Source: Streptomyces sp. DvalAA-43
GTDB taxonomy: Bacteria; Actinomycetota; Actinomycetes; Streptomycetales; Streptomycetaceae
Direction: 5' to 3'
NCBI RefSeq assembly: GCF_900091725.1
Contig: NZ_FMBW01000095.1
Location: forward strand, 186,001 to 250,000
DNA: 64,000 nucleotides
Shown here: piece by piece, positions 42,602 to 51,329 of the stretch
Position numbering within the stretch: position 1 is the stretch's first letter
How the letters are laid out: the number at the start of each line of letters is the position of its first letter
Translations under genes and position numbers: made by a program
Notes under the pieces: model-generated
What the model saw: only the letters and a program-made list of their open reading frames with translations
Told to the model about the DNA's origin: nothing
The model's database searches: none

Positions 42602-43135
42602 TCAGACCAGAGCGGGGTCCGACGCCGTCTCGGGCTCGCCCGCGGGGGCGGCGAGGGTGCCGGGCTCGCCGGCGGGTGCGGCGACCGCGGCGGGCGGGCG
42701 GCGGAACTCACCCACACCGGGCAGCGGCGAGAGCGGCACCAGGTCGACGCTGAACGGCTCCTTGGCGTACCTGGTGAACCAGACGACCTTGCCCTCGGCC
42801 GTACGGCAGGTGCCCCAGCTGTCGCTCAGGGCCATGACCCGGCTCAGGCCACCGCCGCCGGTGCTGAGCAGCTTCGGCATCTCGGAGCCGTTGTCGGCGA
42901 CGGAGACCGTGAGATGCCGGCCGGACCAGCGGAGTTCGACGACGCAGTTGTTGTCGTCACCGACATGCCGGTGGACGTTGGTCAGCAGCTCCTCCACACC
43001 CCGGCACACCGGCCGGATATGGAGTTCGAGACTCCAGTGGCGGAGGTGCGCCGCGATTATTCGCCGCAGCTGGCACACACGCTCTGCCGAAACCTGGAGT
43101 TCGACCAGATAGTGCCGGTCGAGTGGAACGGTCAT
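42602..43135 (-). CDS. Anti-sigma-type GHKL ATP-binding protein (RsbW-like)
   Basis: The 177-residue protein has the single-domain HATPase fold of anti-sigma kinases: VCRGVEELLTNVHRHVGDDN holds the N-box, VSVADNGSEMP the G1 box, and GGGGLSRVMALSDSWG the ATP lid. The last about 30 residues contain APAGEP repeated twice and are disordered. The class phosphorylates anti-anti-sigma partners or binds sigma factors. No partner gene is adjacent. Confidence 0.82.
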   Translation of the reverse strand: MTVPLDRHYLVELQVSAERVCQLRRIIAAHLRHWSLELHIRPVCRGVEELLTNVHRHVGDDNNCVVELRWSGRHLTVSVADNGSEMPKLLSTGGGGLSRVMALSDSWGTCRTAEGKVVWFTRYAKEPFSVDLVPLSPLPGVGEFRRPPAAVAAPAGEPGTLAAPAGEPETASDPALV

Positions 43136-43284
43136 CGTCGAGGCTCCTCACATCGAGGCCCACTGGCTTCACCCCGTTGAACAACGACCCCCGAGCACGA
43201 AGAGTGAGCAGATGTCTCTTCTGGGTCACTCCCCAGCGTGGCCCTGCGGAACCGGTCGCGCAACACAGGGCGCGAGCGCCCAGG

Positions 43285-45384
43285 TCACAACAGATACGGC
43301 AGCAGTGCGTCCGGGGTGAGCGGAAGGCCGCGCAGTCTGATACCGGTGGCGTGCCGGACGGCGTTGCCGACGGCGGCCGCGGCACCGACGATGCCGATCT
43401 CACCGATGCCCTTGCTGCCCATCGGGTTGAGGTGCGGATCCTCCTCGTCGATCCAGTGCGCCTCGATCTCCGGCACGTCGGCGCAGGCCGGCACGTGGTA
43501 GGAGGCGAGGTCGTGCTCGGTGAAGTCGCCGAAGACGCGGTCCACGCCGCTGGCCTCGGTGAGCGCCATGCCGATCCCCATGGTCATGCCGCCGATGAAC
43601 TGGGAGCGTGCGGTACGGGAGTTGAGGATGCGTCCGGCGGCGAAGACGCCGAGCATCCGGCGCATCCGCACTTCTCCGGTCCGTGCGTGCACGGCCACTT
43701 CGGCGAAGTGCGCGCCGAACGCGTGGCGTGCGTACGGGGATTCCCGCTCGGTCTCCTGCTGGGTGTCGGCGGTGACGGTGAGCCCCTCGGCGGGGACCGG
43801 GCCGGTGCGTTCGCCCAGCTGCCGGCGCAACAGGGTGCATGCCTTGTGCACGGACCAGCCCCAGGAGGCCGTGCCCGAGGATCCGCCCGCCAGGGGGGCG
43901 TCGGGCAGTTCGCTGCTGCCGATGTCGATCCGGATGTTGTCCAGGGGGGTGCCCAGGACGTCGGCCGCGATCTGTGCGAGCACGGTGCGGGCGCCGGTGC
44001 CGATGTCGGTGGCGTTGACCCGGATGCGGTACGAGCCGTCGGGGGCCGCGTGCGCCGAGGCGCTGGAGGCGGCGATGTACACCGGGTAGGTGGCGGCGGC
44101 GACGCCCGTGCCGAGCAGCAGCGGCCCCTCCTCACGGATCGCGGGGCGCGGATCGCGGTCGTACCAGCCGAAGCGTGCGGCGCCCTTCTCCAGACAGGCG
44201 GCCAGGCCGCGGCTGCTGAACGCGCGTCCGGAGTCCGGTTCGTTCGCCGGGTCGTTGCGGATGCGCAGTTCGACGGGGTCCATGCCGAGGGCCGAGGCGA
44301 GTTCGTCCATGGCGGATTCGAGCGCGTACATGCCCGGGGCTTCGCCCGGTGCGCGCATCCAGGAGGGGCTCGGCACGTCCAGGGCGACCACCCGGTGGGC
44401 GGTGCGGCTGGTGCCGGAGCCGTACATGATGCGGGTCGGCACGGCCGCCTGCTCCACGAACTCCTTGATGGTGGAGGTGTGGGTGATGATCTCGTGGTCG
44501 ACCGCGGTGAGGGTGCCGTCGAGGTCGGCGCCGAGGCGGACGTGCTGGATGGTGGGGGCGCGGTGGCCGACCAGGGCGGCCATCTGGCGGCGGGGCAGCG
44601 CGACCTTGACGGGGCGCCCGGTGTGGCGCGCGGCCATGACCGCCAGGACGGTCTGCGGGCGCGGGGTGCCCTTGGACCCGAAGCCGCCGCCGACGTGCTC
44701 GGAGACGGCGGTGATCTGCTGCGGCCGGATGCCGAACGCGGTGGCAAGGCTGTCGCGGACCGTGGTGGAGCCCTGGCTGGAGTCGTGGACGGTCAGGTGT
44801 CCGTCCTCGTCCCACCGTGCCGTCGTGGCGTGCGGCTCCATGGGGTGGTTGTGCAGGGCGCCGACGGTGTAGGTGGCGTCGATCTGTACGGGGGCGGTGG
44901 CGAAGGCCCGGTCGGTGTCGCCGCGTTCCCGGACGGCGGGGTAGCCGCCGTTGACCGTCTCCGGGGTGTACAGGCCGGGATGGCCCTCGGTCAGCAGGAC
45001 GTCGTGCCCGCTGGTCTCGTAGGTGATCCGCAGCGCCTCGGCTCCGGCGCGGGCGGCCTCCGGGGTGTCGGCCACCACGAGCGCGACGGGCCAGCCCCGG
45101 TGCGGGACCAGGTCGTTCTGGAGGACGGCGAGGATCGGGTCGTCGGGCTCCTTGAGCCGGGGGGCGTTGTCGTGGGTGAGTACGGCACGCACCCCCGGCA
45201 GGGCCAGGGTCTCGTCCGCGTGGATGGCGTCGACACGGCCGCGGACGATCGTGGCGGGGACGGGCAGGCCGTACAGGCACCCCGGCGGGGTGTGCTCGGC
45301 GGCGTAGCGGGCGGTGCCGGTGACCTTGTCCCGGCCCTCACGGCGGACGACGGGGGTGCCCAGTGGTGGCGGGGCCTGGCTCAT
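43285..45384 (-). CDS. Molybdenum hydroxylase, large molybdopterin subunit (YagR-like)
   Basis: The 699-residue protein starts at ATG 45384. The N-terminal domain begins VVRREGRDKVTGTARYAAEH, as in xanthine dehydrogenase/aldehyde oxidase large subunits. The cofactor-binding part includes HVGGGFGSKG, RAPGEAPGMYALE and MGSKGIGEIGIVGAAAAVGN near the end (catalytic Glu). It is the last gene of a three-gene operon with the FeS and FAD subunits just upstream. E. coli PaoABC (YagTSR) oxidises aromatic aldehydes; an aldehyde substrate is likely here too. Confidence 0.9.
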   Translation of the reverse strand: MSQAPPPLGTPVVRREGRDKVTGTARYAAEHTPPGCLYGLPVPATIVRGRVDAIHADETLALPGVRAVLTHDNAPRLKEPDDPILAVLQNDLVPHRGWPVALVVADTPEAARAGAEALRITYETSGHDVLLTEGHPGLYTPETVNGGYPAVRERGDTDRAFATAPVQIDATYTVGALHNHPMEPHATTARWDEDGHLTVHDSSQGSTTVRDSLATAFGIRPQQITAVSEHVGGGFGSKGTPRPQTVLAVMAARHTGRPVKVALPRRQMAALVGHRAPTIQHVRLGADLDGTLTAVDHEIITHTSTIKEFVEQAAVPTRIMYGSGTSRTAHRVVALDVPSPSWMRAPGEAPGMYALESAMDELASALGMDPVELRIRNDPANEPDSGRAFSSRGLAACLEKGAARFGWYDRDPRPAIREEGPLLLGTGVAAATYPVYIAASSASAHAAPDGSYRIRVNATDIGTGARTVLAQIAADVLGTPLDNIRIDIGSSELPDAPLAGGSSGTASWGWSVHKACTLLRRQLGERTGPVPAEGLTVTADTQQETERESPYARHAFGAHFAEVAVHARTGEVRMRRMLGVFAAGRILNSRTARSQFIGGMTMGIGMALTEASGVDRVFGDFTEHDLASYHVPACADVPEIEAHWIDEEDPHLNPMGSKGIGEIGIVGAAAAVGNAVRHATGIRLRGLPLTPDALLPYLL

Positions 45385-45394
45385 GACGGGGTCC

Positions 45395-46399
45395 TCACGG
45401 CAGGGGGCGGGGTCGGCTGTCGGCGGCGAGTTCGGCGAGGGCGTCGACCGCCAGGTTGCGGGCGAGGCCCACCTTGAACGCGTTGTCCCGCAGCGGCCGG
45501 GCCGCGGCGAGCTCGGCGTCCACGGCGCGCGCGAAGGTCTCGGCGGTGGCCGGTGCGCCCCGGAGCAGGTCCTCGGCGGCGTGTGCCCGCCAGGGCCGGT
45601 GGGCGAGTCCGCCGAAGGCCAGGGCGGCATGGTCGATCCGGCCGCCGCGGACGCTCAGTACGGCGGCGACGGAGGCGAGGGCGAAGGCGAAGGAGGCGCG
45701 GTCGCGGGCCTTGCGGTAGAGCGAGGCGGCGCCGTCGGGGCGGGGCGGCAGGACCACCTCGGTGATGAGTTCGTCCGGCCGGATCTCGGTGTCCCGGTCC
45801 GGGGTGTCGCCCGGCAGACGGTGGAATCCGGTGGCGGGTACGGTCCGCGCGCCGTCCGGTCCGTGCAGGTGGACGGTGGCGTCGAGGGCGGACAGCGCGA
45901 CGGCCAGGTCGGACGGGTGGGTGGCGACGCACTGCGCGGAGTGGCCGAGCACGGCGAGATCGCGCTGGTCGCTGTCGCGGGCGGGGCAGCCGGTCCCGGG
46001 GGCCCGCTTGTTGCACGGCTTGGAGGTGTCCTGGAAGTACGGGCACCGGGTGCGCTGGAGCAGGTTGCCACCGGTCGTGGCGGTGTTGCGGAGCTGCCCG
46101 GAGGCACCGGAGAGCAGTGCCTGGGACAGTGCGGGGTAGCGGGTGCGTACGCCGGGATGGGCGGCCAGGTCGCTGTTGCGCACGGTCGCGCCGATCCGCA
46201 GGCCGCCGTCCGGGGTGTCGGCCACGTGGTCCAGCGGCAGTTTGCTGATGTCGATGAGCAGCTCGGGGGCCTCGACCCCGAGCTTCATCAGGTCGACGAG
46301 GTTGGTGCCGCCGCCGAGGAACACGGCGCCGGGGCGGGCGGCGCTCTGCTGGACCGCCTCATCGGCGGACCGGGCGCGGAGATAGGCGAAGGGTTTCAC
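45395..46399 (-). CDS. Molybdenum hydroxylase, FAD subunit (YagS-like)
   Basis: The 334-residue protein starts at GTG 46399, overlapping the previous stop as GTGA. FLGGGTNLVDLMKLGVEAPE and TTGGNLLQRTRCPYFQD bind FAD. The Cys residues in CPYF, PCNKR and GCPAR could bind an extra [4Fe-4S] cluster, as in E. coli PaoB (YagS), which distinguishes this group from ordinary xanthine dehydrogenase FAD subunits. It passes electrons from the Mo/FeS centres to an acceptor. It lies directly upstream of the large subunit gene. Confidence 0.9.
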   Translation of the reverse strand: MKPFAYLRARSADEAVQQSAARPGAVFLGGGTNLVDLMKLGVEAPELLIDISKLPLDHVADTPDGGLRIGATVRNSDLAAHPGVRTRYPALSQALLSGASGQLRNTATTGGNLLQRTRCPYFQDTSKPCNKRAPGTGCPARDSDQRDLAVLGHSAQCVATHPSDLAVALSALDATVHLHGPDGARTVPATGFHRLPGDTPDRDTEIRPDELITEVVLPPRPDGAASLYRKARDRASFAFALASVAAVLSVRGGRIDHAALAFGGLAHRPWRAHAAEDLLRGAPATAETFARAVDAELAAARPLRDNAFKVGLARNLAVDALAELAADSRPRPLP

Positions 46400-46962
46400 G
46401 GCGCCACGTCCTTGATCGCGTCGACGATGCGAGGGTAGGCGCCGCAGCGGCACAGGTTGCCGCTCATCCGTTCGCGGATCTCCTCGGCACCGAGCGGCGC
46501 CGGGGCCGATACGGGTGCCGCGCGGGGGGTGACGTGGGACGGGAAGCCGTCCGCCGCCTCACCGAGCATTCCGAGGGCCGAGCAGATCTGGCCGGGGGTG
46601 CAGTAGCCGCACTGCAGGGCGTCACGGTCCAGGAAGGCTTCCTGGAGGGGGTGGAGCCGGTCGCCGTCGGCGAGGCCCTCGACGGTGGTGATGGCGGCGC
46701 CGTCGTGGGCGACGGCGAGCAGCAGGCAGCTGTTGGCGCGCCGCCCGTCGACGATGACGGTGCACGCCCCGCACTGTCCGTGGTCGCAGCCCTTCTTGGC
46801 ACCGGTGAGATCGAGGTGCTCGCGCAGGGCGTCCAGGACGGTGGTGCGGTGATCGAGCGTGAGCGTCCGCTCGGTTCCGTTGATCTGCAGTGTCAGGGTG
46901 GAACGGTCACCGGTTGCTCCCGGCTGTTGCGCACCGTCGTCCCGCCCTCGAGAGGGGTCCAC
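46396..46962 (-). CDS. Molybdenum hydroxylase, 2Fe-2S subunit (YagT-like)
   Basis: The 188-residue protein carries both cluster motifs: GCDHGQCGACTVIVDGRRAN (plant-type 2Fe-2S), CGYCTPGQICS and NLCRCGAYPRIVDAI near the C-terminus. The GTG at 46962 is preferred because GAAAGG lies about 9 nt upstream; an ATG at 47031 would add 23 poor-looking residues and has GGAG only 3 nt away. It heads the operon. Unlike E. coli YagT it has no visible Tat signal, so the enzyme is probably cytoplasmic here. Confidence 0.88.
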   Translation of the reverse strand: MDPSRGRDDGAQQPGATGDRSTLTLQINGTERTLTLDHRTTVLDALREHLDLTGAKKGCDHGQCGACTVIVDGRRANSCLLLAVAHDGAAITTVEGLADGDRLHPLQEAFLDRDALQCGYCTPGQICSALGMLGEAADGFPSHVTPRAAPVSAPAPLGAEEIRERMSGNLCRCGAYPRIVDAIKDVAP

Positions 46963-47061
46963 GCACTCGCACCTTTCAGGGGTGGCCTTTTGTTCGCTTT
47001 CTACCAGATATGCGGCGGCTTCCCGCTCCATTGCTCCACCGCCGGGCCGTGGCCCATCGGG

Positions 47062-47451
47062 CTACCGGCTCGACAGGCGCAGCCGCACCTCTTCCTCCTG
47101 GTCGCCGGAGACGGTCCCGACGACCTTGACGTCGAAGGCGTGCGCCAGGCTCCGGCGGAGCCGCTCCACCGCCCAGTAGCCGCCCTGCACGTCGACGCTC
47201 ACCGGCGCGCCGAGCGCGACCGGCCCCGAGACCACCCTCGCCTCGGTGACGTCGACGGTGACCGCCCATGCGGTGGGGCGCTTCCCCGCCAGGTTCTGCG
47301 GTACGTCGGCCGAGGCCCGGTCGGTGGTGAACGCGGCCCGCAGCACGTCGAAGACCATCCGTGCGTCGGCCTTCTCGCACCCGCTGATGACGACCGAGAC
47401 CTCCTGTCCGTACCCGCTCTCCTCCGTCTGCTTCTCCTTGATGGTGTTCAC
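47062..47451 (-). CDS. Hypothetical 129-residue protein
   Basis: The start is GTG 47451, with GGAAGGAAC upstream. The protein is of alternating alpha/beta composition (VSVVISGCEKADARMVFDVL, WAVTVDVTEARVVSGPVALG, VEVRGG-like turns, ending EEEVRLRLSSR) and has no membrane helix or named domain that can be recognised. Composition fits the region. It lies just upstream of the YagT-like gene on the same strand but is separated by about 100 bp. Confidence 0.6.
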   Translation of the reverse strand: MNTIKEKQTEESGYGQEVSVVISGCEKADARMVFDVLRAAFTTDRASADVPQNLAGKRPTAWAVTVDVTEARVVSGPVALGAPVSVDVQGGYWAVERLRRSLAHAFDVKVVGTVSGDQEEEVRLRLSSR

Positions 47452-47645
47452 CGCTGTTCCTTCCGCTCGGTGTTCCGCTGCACGTCCCCGCGCCCGGGAC
47501 CGATCGCCCCGGCGGCGGGCGCCGCGTCCATGAGGCGATTCGAGGATGTCTCCAGGCTCACCCCGCACCGGGGCTACGGCGACACGAGACCACCGGCCCG
47601 CGCCGCTCCGCGCTCCGCGGAACCCGTCCGGTCACGGCCCGCCCG

Positions 47646-47693
47646 AAGCGAAACGCTTTTCAGATCATATCCACTTAAAACATGAATTCATGT
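47646..47693. promoter_or_regulatory. AT-rich control region with a 14-bp palindrome
   Basis: A short hairpin AAGCG-AAA-CGCTTTT (47646-47660) is followed by the perfect palindrome ACATGAATTCATGT (47680-47693), about 43 bp before the DUF6479 gene. Such a low-GC patch in this genome usually marks a promoter; the palindrome may be the site of an unknown repressor. Confidence 0.4.
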
Positions 47694-47735
47694 GAACTAT
47701 CGAGTGAGGTGTCCGCCTCGGGGTATCCGGCAAGC

Positions 47736-48068
47736 ATGGACGTTTTGAACGCAGACCTGAGTTCGCTGGCCCTCTTCCTCGCCGACGACCGGGGCGCGAC
47801 CGGGTCGGTGATGGGCATCGTCGGAGTGGTGCTGGTGGCCGTGCTGATCGGCGCGGTCTGGCTGGGCAGGCGGCGCCGGGCCGAGGAGCTGCCGCCGCCC
47901 AGACCCGACGAGCAGCCGCCACGGCCGGACCACCGCAGCCACATCGAGGAACGCGATGTGCACGGCGACGACCACTTCCCGCCGGACGGCCGGGGTCTTT
48001 CGCCCTATGAGCTCGGTGACCACGGGAACGAGACCATCCGTCGCGAGACCGACGAGCAGCGCGACTGA
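47736..48068 (+). CDS. DUF6479-type small membrane protein
   Basis: The 110-residue protein has a short N-terminal stretch, one membrane helix (SVMGIVGVVLVAVLIGAVWL) and a charged, Pro-rich cytoplasmic tail ending in SPYELGDHGNETIRRETDEQ. This is the organisation of the streptomycete DUF6479 family, whose function is unknown. ATG at 47736. Confidence 0.7.
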   Translation: MDVLNADLSSLALFLADDRGATGSVMGIVGVVLVAVLIGAVWLGRRRRAEELPPPRPDEQPPRPDHRSHIEERDVHGDDHFPPDGRGLSPYELGDHGNETIRRETDEQRD

Positions 48069-48205
48069 CCCCCGCGGGCTTCCCGGCAGCCGTCCATGGG
48101 GAGGGACATCGCGTGTTGCGGGGGCGGCCGCCCCCGGTGAGGCTGGTGTGGGCCCGACGGCCACGGGCGGACGCAGACCTCAGAACCGATGAAGGCAGTA
48201 GGACC

Positions 48206-49033
48206 ATGACCGGAAGCCACCAGGGGAAGGCGCCGACACCGGCGCCGCTGACCGGATCCGCAGCGCCCTGCTGGGTCAATCTCATGACCCGCGATCTGGC
48301 GTCGGCGCAGGAGTTCTACGGTGCCGTGCTGGGGTGGACCTTCCGTCCGGGCAAGCTGGGGCAGGAGTTCTCGGTCGCGCGCCGGGGCGACGTACCGGTC
48401 GCCGGTATCGGCGCCGTGGCGACCGCCTACCGGATGGCCGTGGCCTGGACGCCCTATTTCGCCGTCGCCGACGCCGACGCGACGGCCTCGCGCGTCCGCG
48501 AGCGCAGCGGCACGGTCGCCGTGGGCCCGATGGCGTTCGGCAAGGGGCGCGGGGCACTGGCGGCGGACCGGGACGGCGCGGTCTTCGGTTTCTGGCAGCG
48601 GACCGAGCCCGCGACCTCGCCGCCCGCACCGGACGACCATTCGCACGCCTGGCTGCGGCTGCACACCAGGAACGCCTTCGATGCCGCGATCTTCTACGGA
48701 GAGGTACTCGGCTGGGCGAGTGGGCGCCCGGGGTGCTGCGAGGTGTCGTACGAGAAGGACGAGGTCGTCGTCGACTGCGACGGGCGCCGGCTGGCGCGGA
48801 TCAGCTCCGGCGCGGTGGAGTCTGCGCCCGATCCGCTGGTCCGCCCGCACTGGCAGGTGCATTTCCTCGTCACCGATGTGGCGGCCACGGTCGCGGCGGC
48901 GAGGGAGAACGGTGGCGGCCTGGTGGAGCGGCAACCGCTGGCGCAGGGCAGCGAGGCGACCCTGCTGGACCCGGACGGCGGCCTGTTCACGGTCACGGAC
49001 GTCCAGGGGGTCACGGCGGCCGACCTCGGCTGA
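48206..49033 (+). CDS. Two-domain VOC (glyoxalase-fold) protein
   Basis: The 275-residue protein consists of two related vicinal-oxygen-chelate domains (WVNLMTRDLASAQEFYGAVL and WLRLHTRNAFDAAIFYGEVL). Typical members bind a metal and act in small-molecule modification or resistance. The classical metal-binding His/Glu set is incomplete, so it may be a binding protein. The start is ATG 48206 behind AGTAGGACC. Confidence 0.75.
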   Translation: MTGSHQGKAPTPAPLTGSAAPCWVNLMTRDLASAQEFYGAVLGWTFRPGKLGQEFSVARRGDVPVAGIGAVATAYRMAVAWTPYFAVADADATASRVRERSGTVAVGPMAFGKGRGALAADRDGAVFGFWQRTEPATSPPAPDDHSHAWLRLHTRNAFDAAIFYGEVLGWASGRPGCCEVSYEKDEVVVDCDGRRLARISSGAVESAPDPLVRPHWQVHFLVTDVAATVAAARENGGGLVERQPLAQGSEATLLDPDGGLFTVTDVQGVTAADLG

Positions 49034-49057
49034 CCGCGCCTCTCCCCCGCGCCGAAG

Positions 49058-49573
49058 TCATGTGTCACGCCCGGACGAGGAGCGGGCCGGCGCCCAGGCA
49101 GGGAAGACCAACCAGCAGATCAGGAACCACAGCGCCATACCGCCGACCAGCCACAGGGCGACCGCGTTGTGCAGGGCCACCCGAAGGATGAGCAGCAGGG
49201 TGGAGCACATGGTGCAGAACAGCAGGCCGAGCCCGAGCACGGTCATGCGCGAGGCCCAGGTGACCGTCTGCGGTTTGAGACGCCGCCCGGTGAGGAGCCG
49301 GTGGTACGACACGGGCCCGATCAGTGCGGCGGCGGTGGCCGACCCCAGCAGCACGGTGACCACGTAGATGGTGCGGTCGTTGTCCGAGATCTCGGCGAAG
49401 CGGGGCTGGAAGACGACGGCGAGCAGAAAGCCGAACAGGATCTGGACGCCGGTCTGGGCCACCCGCAGCTCCTGGAGCAGGTCGGTCCATCGCCGGTCCG
49501 CCCGCTCCTCGGGTGTCTCATGACGGCCGTCGTCGCGGCCCCGACCGTCGGGAGGAGGTGCTGTCGAGGTCAC
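49058..49573 (-). CDS. DUF6328-type membrane protein
   Basis: The 171-residue protein starts at GTG 49573, with GGAGG 6 nt upstream; a longer ATG start at 49624 lacks one. An acidic N-terminus leads into ELRVAQTGVQILFGFLLAVV, the DUF6328 signature, and then three more helices. The whole is a four-helix membrane protein of unknown function, common in Streptomyces. Confidence 0.72.
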   Translation of the reverse strand: MTSTAPPPDGRGRDDGRHETPEERADRRWTDLLQELRVAQTGVQILFGFLLAVVFQPRFAEISDNDRTIYVVTVLLGSATAAALIGPVSYHRLLTGRRLKPQTVTWASRMTVLGLGLLFCTMCSTLLLILRVALHNAVALWLVGGMALWFLICWLVFPAWAPARSSSGRDT

Positions 49574-49785
49574 CGGGAGCCTCCGTCCGCATACCCGGAG
49601 TACGTCGTGTCCCCCCTCCCCCACCGTAACCGGTCATCGGATCCGGCGTGGTGGCCGAATCATTCGCCCGCCCTCGACGATCAGTTCGACCTCGCCTAGG
49701 ATTTTGAGTACGGCATCGCGCGTCGGTCACCGACCGGGTGAGGCGTGGAGGTGCCCGTGAGATTGCCCGTTGGAGGCATTCCACA

Positions 49786-50175
49786 GTGTCAGTCGAGTTG
49801 AATCACACCATCGTCCACACCCGGGACAACCGGGAGTCCGCCGAGTTCCTCGCGGATATTCTGGGACTGGAAGTCGGCGCGGAATGGGGCCCGTTCATCC
49901 CGGTCGAGACCGCGAACGGAGTCACTCTGGACTTCGCGACCGTTCCCGAAGCCTCGATCACCGCGCAGCACTACGCCTTCCTCATCTCGGAAACCGAGTT
50001 CGACGCGGCGTACGCCCGGATCAAGGAGCTCGGGCTCACGTACTACGCGGATCCGCACCGGAAGCATCCGGGCGAGATCAACCACAACGACGGCGGCCGG
50101 GGCGTGTACTTCCTCGATCCCTCCGGTCATGCCATGGAGATCATCACGCGCCCGTACGGGGGCTTCCCCGCGTAA
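49786..50175 (+). CDS. Single-domain VOC protein
   Basis: The 129-residue glyoxalase-fold protein begins VELNHTIVHTRDNRESAEFL, where the first His sits at the usual metal position, and ends FLDPSGHAMEIITRPYGG with His and Glu in place. A metal-dependent enzyme or resistance protein is likely. GTG at 49786 is preceded by GGAGG 9 nt upstream. Confidence 0.8.
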   Translation: MSVELNHTIVHTRDNRESAEFLADILGLEVGAEWGPFIPVETANGVTLDFATVPEASITAQHYAFLISETEFDAAYARIKELGLTYYADPHRKHPGEINHNDGGRGVYFLDPSGHAMEIITRPYGGFPA

Positions 50176-50245
50176 CCCCGCCTGGTGAGCAGGGGGTTGG
50201 GCCGGGGCTCGTGCACGGGTCCCGGTGGGCCGCCTGCAGGGCGGA

Positions 50246-50737
50246 TCAGCCGATCGGCAGCAGCAGTTCGGGCCGGTCCCACATCACCGCGGGCGGGCTG
50301 GCCGCAAGGGTGCCGGTCCGCCGGGCGCCCACGCTCCGGTAGAAACCCTCGGCGGGCGGATGCGAGACGACGCGGACGCCGGTGAGCCCGGAGCGTTCCG
50401 CCTCACCGCGCAGATGGTCGACGAGGAGCCGCCCGATGCCGAGCCCCTGCGCATCGTCGGCGACGAACATGAGGTCGAGCTCCGGCGGCGAGAGAACGAG
50501 CGAGTAGAAGCCGAGCAGCCGCTCGGTGCCGGGATCCACGGCCGCGAAGACCTGGTGGGTCTCGATGTAGTCGGGACCCACCCGGTATCCGGCGACCATG
50601 GCGGCGTACTGCCCCTCGTAGGCGCGGGACTTCCTGACCAGCCGGGTGAGCCGCTTCGCGTCCCGTGCGGTGGCCCGCCTGACGCGTACAGCCTCCCGCG
50701 GCGCCCCGCCACCCTGGCGCGTAATGCTCGATGTCAT
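50246..50737 (-). CDS. GNAT-family acetyltransferase
   Basis: The 163-residue protein carries GNAT motif A (FVADDAQGLGIGRLLVDHLR) and the later VVSHPPAEGFYRSVGARRTG, typical of motif B. It should transfer an acetyl group from acetyl-CoA to an amine; substrate unknown. There is no Shine-Dalgarno before the ATG; TAATAC lies 7 nt upstream on the coding strand, so the message is probably leaderless. An 11-bp inverted repeat covers this promoter and the start codon. Confidence 0.8.
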   Translation of the reverse strand: MTSSITRQGGGAPREAVRVRRATARDAKRLTRLVRKSRAYEGQYAAMVAGYRVGPDYIETHQVFAAVDPGTERLLGFYSLVLSPPELDLMFVADDAQGLGIGRLLVDHLRGEAERSGLTGVRVVSHPPAEGFYRSVGARRTGTLAASPPAVMWDRPELLLPIG

Positions 50738-50753
50738 GGATGGAGTATTACGC
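50719..50753. promoter_or_regulatory. Inverted repeat over the promoter and start of the GNAT gene
   Basis: GCGTAATGCTC (50719-50729) and GAGTATTACGC (50743-50753) are complementary at 10 of 11 positions, with a 13-bp spacer. The right arm contains the coding-strand TAATAC -10 element, and the ATG falls in the spacer. This looks like a repressor site that blocks both the -10 and the start. Confidence 0.55.
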
Positions 50754-50795
50754 ATCCGGACTCCCGGCACCCACGCGCCCGTCGAGGCACAGCCC

Positions 50796-51200
50796 TCAAG
50801 AGGACTCGCGCGCCGCGCGCCACTCGGCGACCACGGCATCGATGTCGAACGGTTCCAGGTTCAGCACCGGTCCCGGCGGCGGCCGCCTGATGGCCGCGTG
50901 GATCTTCTCGTTGACCTCGGCCAGCATGCTCCGCACCTCGGCCTCGGTCCGCGCCCCGGACACGGCCTCGGCGACGTCCTCCGCCTGCTTGCGCAGGGCC
51001 AGCGCCGGCGGGAGCACCGACACCCCCTCGCGCTGCATCTTCTGCTTGATCCACCAGTTCTCGTCGTAGGGAGCCGCAAGGCTGTCGAGCGGCTTGCCGA
51101 ATCCCGGCAACTGCGAGATGTCGCCGCGCTGCTCGGACTCCCGGATCTGCTTGTCGACCCATGATTCGAAGCTGACGCCCGCAGGCTTGCGCTCGGTCAA
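50796..51200 (-). CDS. DUF1992 (DnaJ-homologue-like) protein
   Basis: The 134-residue protein holds the DUF1992 signature SFESWVDKQIRESEQRGDIS, LPGFGKPLDS and DENWWIKQKMQREGVSVLPP, shared with the eukaryotic DNAJC28 C-terminal region. Function is unknown. The start is TTG 51200 with AGGGG 7 nt upstream. Confidence 0.8.
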   Translation of the reverse strand: MTERKPAGVSFESWVDKQIRESEQRGDISQLPGFGKPLDSLAAPYDENWWIKQKMQREGVSVLPPALALRKQAEDVAEAVSGARTEAEVRSMLAEVNEKIHAAIRRPPPGPVLNLEPFDIDAVVAEWRAARESS

Positions 51201-51329
51201 CGTACGCCCCTCTCGGAGGATTCGGCATCCGGTCCTCCCACGATACCCAGGGGCCGCGGAAGGACCCGACGCAGCCTCACCGCCCAGGCCGCAACGCGCC
51301 ACTTCGGGACCCGGACCGCCCGCACCGCG

